This document shows positions 20,047 to 29,149 of a stretch of 34,399 nucleotides of DNA, in pieces (position 1 is the first letter of the stretch; each line of letters begins with the position of its first letter). This DNA is from Terramyces sp. JEL0728. Lineage: Eukaryota; Chytridiomycota; Chytridiomycetes; Rhizophydiales; Terramycetaceae. Location: positions 1 to 34,399 of the forward strand of contig JADIIU010000132.1 in NCBI GenBank assembly GCA_027603945.1. Reading direction: 5' to 3'. Position numbers and translations under genes: made by a program. The notes beneath the pieces are model-generated. The model worked only from the letters and a program-made list of their open reading frames with translations, was not told the origin of the DNA and did no database searches.

Positions 20047-20126
20047 AATTATCGAGTGGTAGTCTAGAAAGTCGTCTAGAAATATTAATTATCGAGCGGT
20101 AGTCTAGAAAGTCGTCTAGAAATATT
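20047..20126. repeat. 40-bp tandem direct repeat (two copies)
   Basis: Units 20047-20086 and 20087-20126 are identical except for one T/C difference at their tenth-eleventh base (GAGTGG versus GAGCGG). Each unit contains TCTAGA twice, in TCTAGAAAGTCGTCTAGA, so each can fold back. It lies in the 258-bp divergent region between the hydrolase and PIH1 genes. The GTCTAGAA cores are one base off a heat-shock TTCTAGAA element. Confidence 0.9.
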
Positions 20127-20210
20127 AACAGCATCGCTGAAATAATAATCGGCCAGTTTGCCATTCCGGTGTGGTTCAACTCAATTTTATTTTTTTAAAT
20201 TTACAATCTC

Positions 20211-21076
20211 ATGATTGATCCGATAATTGGCAACTTGGTCTCTTCCTTCAACAAGCAAATAGAACCAAACACACCGATATTGCCGCAAAAGGGGTTTGTA
20301 CTAAAGACTCAGGTCATGGAGGAATCGGCGTATCCTTGCAATACAAAAGTATTTATTAACGTCTGCTTCTCTGACGAAATCCCTTCCCCACCTCTGTTAT
20401 CGCAACAGCAAATCCTACAATTAATTTCCGACCAGGATAATTCCAAATACAGAGTCCCAATGTCCTGTTCTAAAGCAAGGAATGATGTAGATAAAAAGGG
20501 AAAAGTATGTATAGTTTACGATGTTTGTATTAATTCTGTTCCATTCAAGATGTGTGAAAATGAACAGTACAAGACTTTTATTATTGAATTATGTCTGGAG
20601 TGGATTGAAGAAAAGTACACCCTGCTGCTCTCCAGAGGTAAGAATTTCATCAGATCATTCCTGTCTTTTTCTTGAAGAATAGGAAATAATCTCGCAGAAA
20701 TGTTGCGGTCAAAGGTGTAATACAATATATTACACCTTGTCCTCTGATCAGACTAACAGTAGATATCAGCTTACCAAAGATGGCTTCAAAAGGCCAACTG
20801 GTTCCCCACTATATTAAACAAAAAAGACCACTGATTCAACAGACCAAATCAGTGCCGAAATACATTGTACAAAAGGACGAAAAAGTGTCGATTCAGGTGC
20901 AACTACCTCTTTTGGATACCATTAAAGATTTGGTATTGGAGATTGAAAAAACTAAAGTATTTATCGATCATGAACTTTATGAATTGGCAATTGATTTGGA
21001 TTGCGTCGTTTTCGACGGAAAGGCACAGTTTGACTGTACCAGCAAGTATCTTTATATTACGCTCGATATCTTGTAA
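20211..21076 (+). CDS. PIH1-domain protein (R2TP/dynein-assembly adaptor family)
   Basis: PIH1 proteins link HSP90 and R2TP to client assembly. Some members serve snoRNP and PIKK assembly and others preassemble axonemal dyneins. There are two exons with a 125-nt intron at 20638-20762. The spliced 741 nt encode 246 residues. The N-terminal PIH1 domain contains KGFVLKTQVMEE, KVFINVCFSDEIPSPP, YRVPMSCSKARND and VYDVCINSV. LLSR then joins DISLPKMASKGQ across the intron. The C-terminal CS-like beta domain carries PKYIVQKDEKVSIQVQLP and ELAIDLDCV, and ends YLYITLDIL. Whether it is the PIH1D1 or a flagellar paralogue cannot be settled here. The stop overlaps AATAAA. Confidence 0.88.
20638..20762 (+). 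other. Exceptional 125-nt intron with perfect hairpin
   Basis: The intron starts GTAAGA and ends ACTAACAGTAG. It is about six times longer than any other single intron here and does not split into AG|GT units. It contains GGTGTAATA (20714-20722), a CAATA loop and TATTACACC (20728-20736), a perfect 9-bp stem. No convincing snoRNA boxes were found. The splice sites were chosen because the flanking PIH1-family residues join in frame. Confidence 0.75.
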
Positions 21077-21297
21077 TAAAATTAATTTTAATCGGACAAG
21101 CTATTCGGTGTGGAATTACTGTAATTGACTACGAAATACCACAAACGATTCTCAGAAACATTTGGCTAATAAAAGCCGGTAGTCTCACCGCAAGAGTTTA
21201 ATGATTGGTTCAAGGATGAAATTGTCTATGCATGGCCATTGAGGAAACACGTTTCTACCAGGAAAGTAAACTCAATGGAGGAAACGTGTATTCGCAC

Positions 21298-21305
21298 TAT
21301 AAATA
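21298..21305 (+). promoter_or_regulatory. TATA element TATAAATA
   Basis: The element ends 21 nt before the ATG of the phospholipase gene. Just upstream lie GAAACACGTTTC (21244-21255, inverted repeat) and a half-copy GGAAACGTGT near 21280. Confidence 0.55.
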
Positions 21306-21326
21306 AGCACTGCTCTATTACTACAC

Positions 21327-22662
21327 ATGCGCTCCTTATTGATTGGCACTGTCTTTGGTCTGTCATCCAAAATCAAGCATGTGGTAGTTTTGGTACAAGA
21401 GAATAGATCCTTTGATACATTGGCGGGTGGTTTCGACTACGACCCATCAATCAATGGACTGGTAGGGAAATCATACTGCAATCCAACAAGCGTCAATAAT
21501 CCATCACAAGTTGTCTGCTCAGATCAAATTCAACAAGCTCTAGATGTCGTAGACGACGATCCTGACCATTCCCTAACCGGTACTTCTTTTGGACTGTATT
21601 CCCAATATGTTCCCGATGAACAAAAGATTAAGAGTGGGCAGTTGGCAGCTACCATGCAAGGATTCATGAATTTACAAGAAAACAACTATGGAAAAGATGA
21701 TACGACAGCATCGGCTATCTTGAATTACTATCATCCAGCCCAAGTCCCAGTGTTCCACGATTTGGCACAGAATTATGTCTTGTTTGACGAATGGTTTTGT
21801 GCAGTGCCTGGTCCAACAAATCCAAACAGAGCATATATCACTTCAGGCACTTCGCACGGCAGCGGAGACAACGATGGCAGCATCTACGGGTTCGGCGGGT
21901 TTACACATAGATCTATTTTCCAACAATTGACTGAAAACGGGATTTCGTGGATCAATTACTCGAATTCTTCTGGTACTCCAACAGGATACATTGAAAAATC
22001 CCATTCTGCAAATGGGTTTAACCCAGATTCATTGTTTTATGACTGGACTTGGTCAAGCGGTGTGTACAAGAAGCAAGTGAAAGGAATCCAGCAGTTCTTT
22101 GATGATGCAAAGTCAGGCAGCCTGCCTCAATTTAGTTACATTAACCCCGAATGCTGCTCTTTTGATTCCATGCATCCACCGTCTCCTATTAGTATGGGAG
22201 AAGCATTCGTAAAGAAAATTTATGATTCGCTGGTATCTTCTCCTCAATGGAATGAAACCTTGTTTATCCTGACATTTGACGAAGCAGGTGGTTTTGCTGA
22301 CCATGTAAACTCTATTAACGTAGGTACCACCACCAGTAAATGTACCAGCAGGCGATTCTTTGACTTATCAACAAACCGCAGCCAATGGTCAGCGAGCTAC
22401 TTTTGATTTCACCAGATTGGGAGTGCGAGTGCCAACATTGCTGATTTCACCTTGGGTTGGCAAAGGTGTAGTTGAACATCAACCACAACAAGGTGCTTAT
22501 ACTCATACATCTATACCGAAATTCATCTCCAGTTTGTGGAATTTGGATAGCCAAAAACCGTTGACTCCGCGAGTTGACTGGTCGGCTTCATTCGACCATT
22601 TGATACTCGACCAACCTAGAACTGATAGACCTAAGCTCTCATTTCCAAACCTCGCTTTCTGA
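21327..22662 (+). CDS. Secreted phospholipase C/acid phosphatase-type phosphoesterase
   Basis: This belongs to the AcpA/PLC superfamily of metal-dependent phosphoesterases. There are two exons with a 19-nt intron GTAAACTCTATTAACGTAG at 22305-22323. The spliced 1317 nt encode 438 residues. A short signal peptide (MRSLLIGTVFGLS) is followed by the family opening IKHVVVLVQENRSFD, whose Glu-Asn bind metal. Then come VPVFHDLAQNYVLFDEWF, the catalytic region GPTNPNRAY, and the C-terminal metal site FDEAGGFADH, which continues across the intron into VPPP. LLISPWVGKG and HTSIPKFISSLW complete the fold. It probably releases phosphate or headgroups from external substrates. The stop overlaps the poly(A) signal (TGAATAAA). 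Confidence 0.93.
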
Positions 22663-22747
22663 ATAAACCTGCATTTGATGTAGATTTTAATAACGCGCAC
22701 AGACATTAAATTTATAGATTTTAATCTTTTGAAATGAAAATGTTTTT

Positions 22748-24704
22748 ATGCTTTTATTGATAACTGCAGTCCTAGGCCAAAGTAGAGTATGGCTGACTTG
22801 CCCACCGTCGTTTGATATGGCCAATGGAAGGTCTGGAAACACGCAACCGCCTTGTGAACAATTCACTGCAGATTCATTTATTCAAACGGTGCAAGCTGGA
22901 TCGAGACTTAAAGTTGGATGGTGGTCTGGTAATCTATGTGGAGGATTTGCAAAGTTATCTTTAGCACCTTTTAAGCAGCAGCCCACGCAACAGGATTTTG
23001 ACAACAGTTTATTGAAAATCACTTGTTTTGGCAGTAATGGGGATGTCTGCTCTGCGTCTGGTTGTGCTCATCCTTGTGGAGCTCGGGGAGGTTGCGAATT
23101 CGCCAATTCAACAAGCGACAATGAAAGGTAATTGTGGATTAACAAGATATGACACCACCATTACCGTTCCTTACAATTTGAATGGTGCGTATACATTGCA
23201 ATTGGTTGCATATGTTGGCACGTCTTCTACTCCTATATATTCATGTTCAAGATTGGAAATTGTTGGAGGCACGACAAATTTGGTGTGTCCGCCAGATACT
23301 GCCGTTCCTACTCCACAATGTATGCAGACCCCAATCACGTTCTATAACACTACTGAGATCATCCAGAACACACTTGGAGGTAAATATTTCTAATGCAGGC
23401 CCATTCTGTTATGCTCCTGATGGAAGTGGAAATATTGATGACGCGATAGCTGAAACGCCGGCGAATGTCGACTGTGATCCAAGAGGAGGGTGTACAGGCT
23501 ATGCAGTACCGCTTAAAGTCCAACTTTGTAACAATATTATTGGAATTGATATATTCTCACCATTCGTTTCACCTCATGATATTTGCGCAATTACCTCCAC
23601 ATCAATTGGAATCACTTCAACGGCTGACAGCAGTACTATAACCGAATATACTTCTATCGTTACCAGTACACCAGCTGTTTCTACCGTTGAATTTAGCACG
23701 ACCTTGGATCCAGTTGCTACCGCGACTCCTATGATAACTTCAACCGATGTTATTTCAGCAACTAGTACTTTGGACACAACTGTTACCTCGATCCAGACAA
23801 CAGCGGGCATAACCACTACAGACATACCACTGCTCACAATTTCTACCACCATAAGTTCTATTACTGAAATTCAATCAACCACAAGCCAAATTTCAAGTTC
23901 CATTTTAACGGAATCAGCTACTATTTCCACTAGTACAGTGGAATCTAAGGTAGTTAGCACCTATCTTTCGTCTACTGCTACAGATAACGCATCTACTAGC
24001 GGTGCTGTTGCGATTACCCAAACAGCTGCTGATACTGCAAGCTCAACCTCGAACATGGGCACTACAATAGAACCTACTACAACGTTTTCTATCCACTCTT
24101 ATAGTTTATCCAAACAATTTTCAGTTTCGTCAGTATTGCTAACAGAATCCAGCACAGTTCAAATGGAAACTGCGATTGCTGAATCCCCAACCGCTATCTC
24201 TTCAGGTATCCTCGGCACATCAACAGTTACGAATACTCTTTCGAGAACTAAAGCAATAAACTTGCTGGGAACCATGTCTGAAACACCTGCTTCAACGTTC
24301 ATCCCAATACCAGTTCCTACCATTAGCGCTACAATGAATGTGTCTGTATCGATGCCAACGTCTGTTTTAGGTGAGTGTGGTCCAGATTATGGATCCTGCT
24401 CGGACGGGCTCTGCTGTTCACAGTATAACTACTGCGGTATTTCAAGCTTAATCTAGGGACGGAGATCTCATATTGTGGAACCGGGTGTCAGGCTCTTTAC
24501 GGACAATGCAGCACCAGTCCAACAGCTGATTTGGCCTTGCCGTGTGTTTATGGGAACCAAACTTGTATCGAAGGCCAATATGCAGTGTGCAATTATGTTG
24601 AAGCTGACGGAGCCTACACTACCCAATTCGTACTGCAGGATTGTGGGCCAGGGATGATTTGCAGTTTAAGCTTCGGATTTCCAGTTTGTGATTTAGCTCA
24701 GTAA
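22748..24704 (+). CDS. Secreted LPMO-like protein with CBM18 and cysteine-rich module
   Basis: There are four exons with introns at 23128-23146, 23380-23398 and 24437-24456 (19, 19 and 20 nt). The spliced 1899 nt encode 632 residues. The signal peptide is MLLLITAVLG. The first domain (RVWLTCPPS, PPCEQF, VQAGSRLKVGWWSGN, then many Cys) looks like the LPMO-like beta-sandwich found in fungi and other eukaryotes. The mature N-terminus appears to be Gln/Ser/Arg rather than the copper-binding His, so oxidase activity is doubtful. A Ser/Thr-rich linker of about 260 residues follows. A CBM18 hevein-type chitin-binding domain (ECGPDYGSCSDGLCCSQYNY, then CG across the intron) comes next, and then a CBM19-like module ending LQDCGPGMICSLSFGFPVC. 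The stop overlaps AATAAA. Confidence 0.83.
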
Positions 24705-24756
24705 TAAATTGAATTTAGTGTTTTATAAGTGCACGTTAGCTGATGAGATTATTGGG

Positions 24757-24771
24757 GAGATCAAAGATCTC
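24757..24771. promoter_or_regulatory. Palindrome GAGATCAAAGATCTC before UGT copy 1
   Basis: A perfect 6-bp inverted repeat with a 3-nt centre lies 41 nt upstream of the first UGT start. It is absent from the other three UGT upstream regions. It could be an operator-like site or chance. Confidence 0.35.
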
Positions 24772-24812
24772 TACCAAATTACCGATAAAAAGTTGCACCT
24801 TGTGGATTGATC

Positions 24813-26132
24813 ATGGCACTAGCTGGACATTATGTTGTTTTCACCTTTAAAAATTATTCTCATTACTTGCCTACCATCCATTTGTGTGCCAATCTCTGTA
24901 GCACAAATAATATCCATTGCACGATTATTGTTGACGAGACTGCTTGGGACTGCATAAAAACAAACAATTTGATACCAGACCAACTTGGAAATGCAATACC
25001 TGGGATTGAATTGTACCCCTTTCAAATCAGCGAAAATACAAACGAAGCTTACATCTCCCAGCTAGTTGGAATCGCACCACAAGCCATTAAAAATATATCC
25101 AAAAGGAAAAGGGTTACCGGATTCGTATTCGAAACATTTGGCACTCATGCATTCGAACAGACAATCCCCTTCCATCTTCCACATTATGTATTTTTTTCTA
25201 TCAATGGATTAGCTACCATGCACCGAATCCTGCCAGATATTTATCCTAAACTCTGTGAAAACCCACCTCTATTACCAGACAAAATAACCCCTCCAGTTTG
25301 CAAACAGGCAATTAACGATATAGCTCTGATGCACTGGCTGCATCAGCGGTTTCGATACAGTGAAAAGAAAAGGAAATCAAAGAAAGTCGATATGATGGAA
25401 GATCATTCACAGCTAGTAAGAGCAGTCAAGACATCGCGCGCCGTATGGATTAATTCGTTTGATGGTTTCGAAACTAAAAGTTCGCTGGACCTAATTCGAA
25501 ATCACCACCAAATAAACGCAGAGATCTGCTTTGTTGGTCCAGTGGGCTTGCATCTAAATACTGTCCTTGCGCATCCAATATTAGACTGGCTAAATGGGAA
25601 ACCAACAAACTCTGTGCTGTACATTGCTCATGGCTGTTACTTGAAAATTAAAGATGAGGAAGTAGTGGAAATGGAAATGGCGTTGAAAAAACTAGGAATT
25701 CCGTTTATTTGGTCTTTGCCTGACAATCAACAAGCCCTGTTAATAGACAACTCGTCATGCAATGAATTTGCCGGTAGTCAGCAAGGAATCATTACCAGTT
25801 GGGCACCGCAAGTATCAATTCTTCATCATAATAGTACCTGCGCGTTTTTATCTCATGTTGGTTGGAATAGCACTTTGGAGGCTATTAATGCAGGTGTCCC
25901 GATAATTGCTTGGCCGTTGCACACTGAACAGTTTATTAATGCAGCAATGATAGATGCTAAAGGGATTGGTATTTTTGTAGAAGGAACAAGCAGAGCGCAT
26001 GACACTATACTGAAATGTGATGATATTGTCGATTGTATCCTGCAAGTCTATGAAAACGAAACTTGTAGAGAAAGCATTAGGTTCTATCAAGCTGAATTGA
26101 AAAAGGCGAAATTACATTTTAAAACCTATTAG
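24813..26132 (+). CDS. UDP-glycosyltransferase (GT1, plant-type PSPG), copy 1
   Basis: This is a GT1 enzyme transferring sugar from a UDP donor to a small acceptor. It is probably cytosolic, as no signal or membrane anchor is seen. It is intronless and 439 residues long. The N-terminal acceptor domain has His17 in the position of the catalytic base. The PSPG box spans residues 330-373, exactly the plant length of 44. It starts WAPQVSILHH, has SHVGWNSTLEA where plants have HCGWNS, and ends EQ. It is the most divergent of the four tandem copies, with the shortest C-terminus and acceptor loop. It ends in TAG without an overlapping AATAAA. The ATG at 24813 aligns with the starts of the other copies. 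Confidence 0.92.
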   Translation: MALAGHYVVFTFKNYSHYLPTIHLCANLCSTNNIHCTIIVDETAWDCIKTNNLIPDQLGNAIPGIELYPFQISENTNEAYISQLVGIAPQAIKNISKRKRVTGFVFETFGTHAFEQTIPFHLPHYVFFSINGLATMHRILPDIYPKLCENPPLLPDKITPPVCKQAINDIALMHWLHQRFRYSEKKRKSKKVDMMEDHSQLVRAVKTSRAVWINSFDGFETKSSLDLIRNHHQINAEICFVGPVGLHLNTVLAHPILDWLNGKPTNSVLYIAHGCYLKIKDEEVVEMEMALKKLGIPFIWSLPDNQQALLIDNSSCNEFAGSQQGIITSWAPQVSILHHNSTCAFLSHVGWNSTLEAINAGVPIIAWPLHTEQFINAAMIDAKGIGIFVEGTSRAHDTILKCDDIVDCILQVYENETCRESIRFYQAELKKAKLHFKTY

Positions 26133-26223
26133 TTTGTTCGTTTTACTGAAAGACAACACCCATCTGATCTCTTGGTTCCGATAGTTTAGCCGGTTTATCC
26201 TTTCCGAGACTGCGCCGCCTCCG

Positions 26224-26232
26224 AATATAAAC
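26224..26232 (+). promoter_or_regulatory. TATA element AATATAAAC before UGT copy 2
   Basis: It lies 28 nt before the ATG. The identical 9-mer occurs 25 nt before UGT copy 3. Confidence 0.6.
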
Positions 26233-26260
26233 AAGATATTCAAGTGCTTTTTCATTCACA

Positions 26261-27673
26261 ATGACCGTCACTGAACATTTACTTGCATTTACATTTAGAG
26301 ATTTCTCGCACTTTCTTCCAACCATTCAGCTCTGCACAATTCTAGCAAAAACCAAAAACATTCACACGACAATTGTGCTTGACGAAACGTCCATCAAACG
26401 AATCCACGACAGCGATTTAATTCCGGACGATCTCAAAAATTCAATACCTGGGATTGAGTTGTACTCGTTCAGTTCAGGCAAAGATGGTTTCCATGACTTT
26501 TTTGATGCGATGGTTGAAGTAACACCAAAAGCAATGCAAGAGGTATCTGCAAAACTACCAGTAACCGGGTTCTTGTTTGAAACATTCGGCGCTCATGCGT
26601 ATCAACAAGCAGCCCAGTTCAATCTCCCCCACTATGTCTTTTTCTCAATCAACGGCTTGGCCACCACCCACCGCGCTTCTCCAGACTTTTATCCTGAAAT
26701 GTTCAAGACGCAGCCTGAATTGCCAGTAAGGGTAACTCATGAAGTTTGTGAAAAATCCGTCAATGATATAGAATTGATGCACTGGCTCAACAAGAGATTC
26801 AAAGGAGGATTGAAACCAAAATCGCCTCCAATTGAACATGAAAAGGAAGATATCAACGACCCACCAAGACCAAAGCAAGCCAAAATGCATGATAATGCAG
26901 ATTTGATCAATGCAATGAAATCTGCAAAAGCAATCTTGATCAACTCATTTGAAGCATTTGACACTGAAGATTCATTCCAGCTATTGTTAAACCATCCAGA
27001 AATGAATTCTGAATTCAAATTTGTTGGGCCTGTTGGTATTTATGACGAAATCAAACCAAGAGATCAAGGCGACCATCCAATTTTGACTTGGCTTGACGGG
27101 CAAAAAGAAGGATCTGTACTGTACGTTGCTCATGGATCTCATTTACTAATTAAAGACAGTGAAGTACCTGAATTGGAAAAAGCACTATTGGAATTGGATG
27201 TTCCATTCATATGGTCTTTACCCGAAAGACAGCACCATCTATTAGCAGACAAATCCCTTTGCATCGCATCAGATGTCAAATCTTTGGACCAAAAAGCCAT
27301 TATTACTATTTGGGCACCGCAAGATGGTATTCTCAAGCACAAGAATACTGCTGCGTTTGTGTCCCATGTAGGATGGAACAGTATGTTGGAAGCTATGAAT
27401 GGCGGTGTTCCGATAATTGCCTGGCCATTATTTGCAGAGCAATTCATCAATGCTTCAATGGTATCTGCAAAAGGAATGGGAATCTTGATGGAAGGCACCA
27501 GCAAATCAGAAGAGGGCCAATTAAAGAGCAAAGATATCAAGAATGAAATACTAAGGGTATTGCCCAAAGATGGCTCCAGTCCGTTCAAAGCAAGAATGGT
27601 GTATTATCAATCTGAAATTAGAATAGCCGCTCAAAAGAATGGCTCGTCCCACAATGCCATTTATAGTTTATAA
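26261..27673 (+). CDS. UDP-glycosyltransferase (GT1, plant-type PSPG), copy 2
   Basis: This is an intronless GT1 enzyme of 470 residues. The start MTVTEHLLAFTFRDFSH places the probable catalytic His at residue 17. The variable acceptor region contains a charged insert (KPKSPPIEHEKEDINDPPRP, about residues 187-206) absent from copy 1. The 44-residue PSPG box is at 351-394, starting WAPQDGILKH, with SHVGWNSMLEA and a terminal EQ. The closest relative in the window is copy 4, sharing GPVG-YDEIKPRD and DHPILTWL. The leaving group and acceptor are unknown. The family commonly glycosylates sterols, phenolics or xenobiotics. The stop overlaps AATAAA. Confidence 0.93.
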   Translation: MTVTEHLLAFTFRDFSHFLPTIQLCTILAKTKNIHTTIVLDETSIKRIHDSDLIPDDLKNSIPGIELYSFSSGKDGFHDFFDAMVEVTPKAMQEVSAKLPVTGFLFETFGAHAYQQAAQFNLPHYVFFSINGLATTHRASPDFYPEMFKTQPELPVRVTHEVCEKSVNDIELMHWLNKRFKGGLKPKSPPIEHEKEDINDPPRPKQAKMHDNADLINAMKSAKAILINSFEAFDTEDSFQLLLNHPEMNSEFKFVGPVGIYDEIKPRDQGDHPILTWLDGQKEGSVLYVAHGSHLLIKDSEVPELEKALLELDVPFIWSLPERQHHLLADKSLCIASDVKSLDQKAIITIWAPQDGILKHKNTAAFVSHVGWNSMLEAMNGGVPIIAWPLFAEQFINASMVSAKGMGILMEGTSKSEEGQLKSKDIKNEILRVLPKDGSSPFKARMVYYQSEIRIAAQKNGSSHNAIYSL

Positions 27674-27798
27674 TAAAGGTCATATTTCTTACTCCAAGTC
27701 AAGTCGGTAAAGCTGGCGAGCCAGTATTAACAAGAACTGCATGCAATTATCGTCTACATGTTTAGAAGAGTGCTTTCCATTTTTTACGCGTTTCAATA

Positions 27799-29012
27799 AT
27801 GCTATACTTGGCCATTCTACTAATTGCAGTCTGTAATTGCAATATCATCGATAAAAGAGTCGTTTCCACACTAGCCAATGGTATAGAATGAACTAACTAG
27901 ATTGCTTGGTGTTAAACGCGGCATGGACGCAAATGGGAGGAACCCCAGCACCAGGTCCAACTTCAAACTGTTGCCAGTTTCAAGGAATTTCATGTGTAAA
28001 TGGTCGTGTGAGTGTGGTGTAGTTGAAAAACTGATGGTAGAGATTGGACAGGACGATTTGCAGGAAAGCAAAAGTCAATCGGAACATTCACGGGCGGTTT
28101 ACAAAACCTTAAAGAATTGTATATTGAATTAATGTAGACATCTCGGCTACAACAACCTCAAAGGCAAGTTTCCTTCCTTTTCCGGCTTGACGAACCTTTA
28201 TTTTTTGGATTTGCAGAGCAACCAGTTAACAGGGTATCTTCCGTCATTAAGCTATATCAAAAACTTGAATTATCTTCACTTGGAATTGAACAACTTTACC
28301 GGACCGATACCCACTGATTGGCCACCAAAAATGGTATACATCAATTTGGAGTTTAACGTGTTCCTTGGCGGCGGCTTCAGTGAAAAAGTACCAGATTTGA
28401 ACCTCCCTCTTTTGAAATACCTGTAGTTCTAGCCTGAAATTAGCGTGTTGAATGGGAATAGATTGTCTGGAACCCTCCCAATGTTTTCAAATCTGACCAG
28501 CTTAAGTTATTTGGAACTCGGATACAATCAATTGACAGGCTCAATACCAAACTTTGTCTTTTGGTCCATGGTTTCAATGTAATTGCTTTTAATTGTAGAA
28601 AACTGGACCATAATAAGTTGACAGGACCAGTACCCTCTTTTCTAAAGTATAAATGGATAAGATCACTGTAGATGTATCTAATTTAGGCGCGTTGACAATA
28701 ATCAGTTGAGTGGAACAGTGCCCGTACTACCCTCCAGTCTGAAAGTCCTGTAATTCCATTTAATTCTAGATCCTTGAACAACAACAAGTTTACTGGATTT
28801 AACCAATCTCAAACTTATCCGAGCCTGGAAACCCTGTACGCGGATGCTAATGTAGGTATATTTCAAACAACAACTTGAAAGGACCGCTTACGATTAAATC
28901 CAATACTACCATCTACGAATGTGACGCTTTGTTCAAGAACAACTTTTGCATACCTAAAGGACAGAGTATTCCTAGAGCATGCGGATACCTAGGAAAGATT
29001 ATTACTTGCTGA
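27799..29012 (+). CDS. Secreted leucine-rich-repeat protein
   Basis: There are nine exons with introns at 27881-27900, 28019-28040, 28119-28137, 28423-28443, 28579-28598, 28668-28686, 28750-28769 and 28836-28855 (19-22 nt). The spliced 1053 nt encode 350 residues. The signal peptide is MLYLAILLIAVC. An LRRNT-like cap follows (NDCLVLNAAWTQMGG, SNCCQFQGISC). Several plant/fungal-type LRRs come next, of the form LxxLxLxxNxLxGxxP (for example YLELGYNQLTGSIP). A Cys-containing cap ends GKIITC. No transmembrane segment or kinase is present, so it is probably a secreted recognition or scaffold protein. Six introns interrupt the same Leu or Ile codon of successive repeats in phase 2. It sits between UGT copies 2 and 3 on the same strand. 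Confidence 0.85.
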
Positions 29013-29115
29013 TTCCGCTCGCAGTGATTCAATGGAAAATAAAAAAGTATCTTTCAGCTTTCATGGCATAGAAATGGAGAATTTCGGTGAGTAACATGAC
29101 TCTTTCCATTTTGAA

Positions 29116-29124
29116 AATATAAAC
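29116..29124 (+). promoter_or_regulatory. TATA element AATATAAAC before UGT copy 3
   Basis: It lies 25 nt before the ATG and is identical to the element before UGT copy 2. Confidence 0.6.
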
Positions 29125-29149
29125 CTCCAAACTCCCCGAACCAGTTGGA

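Noticed and set aside
20638..20762. snoRNA or stacked mini-introns inside the long PIH1 intron
   Set aside because: No box C/D pair, no H/ACA layout and no AG|GT tiling could be found.
27902..28960. LRR region with many stops taken as a decayed gene
   Set aside because: Eight phase-consistent mini-introns explain every stop and give a signal peptide, LRRNT cap and C-terminal cap.
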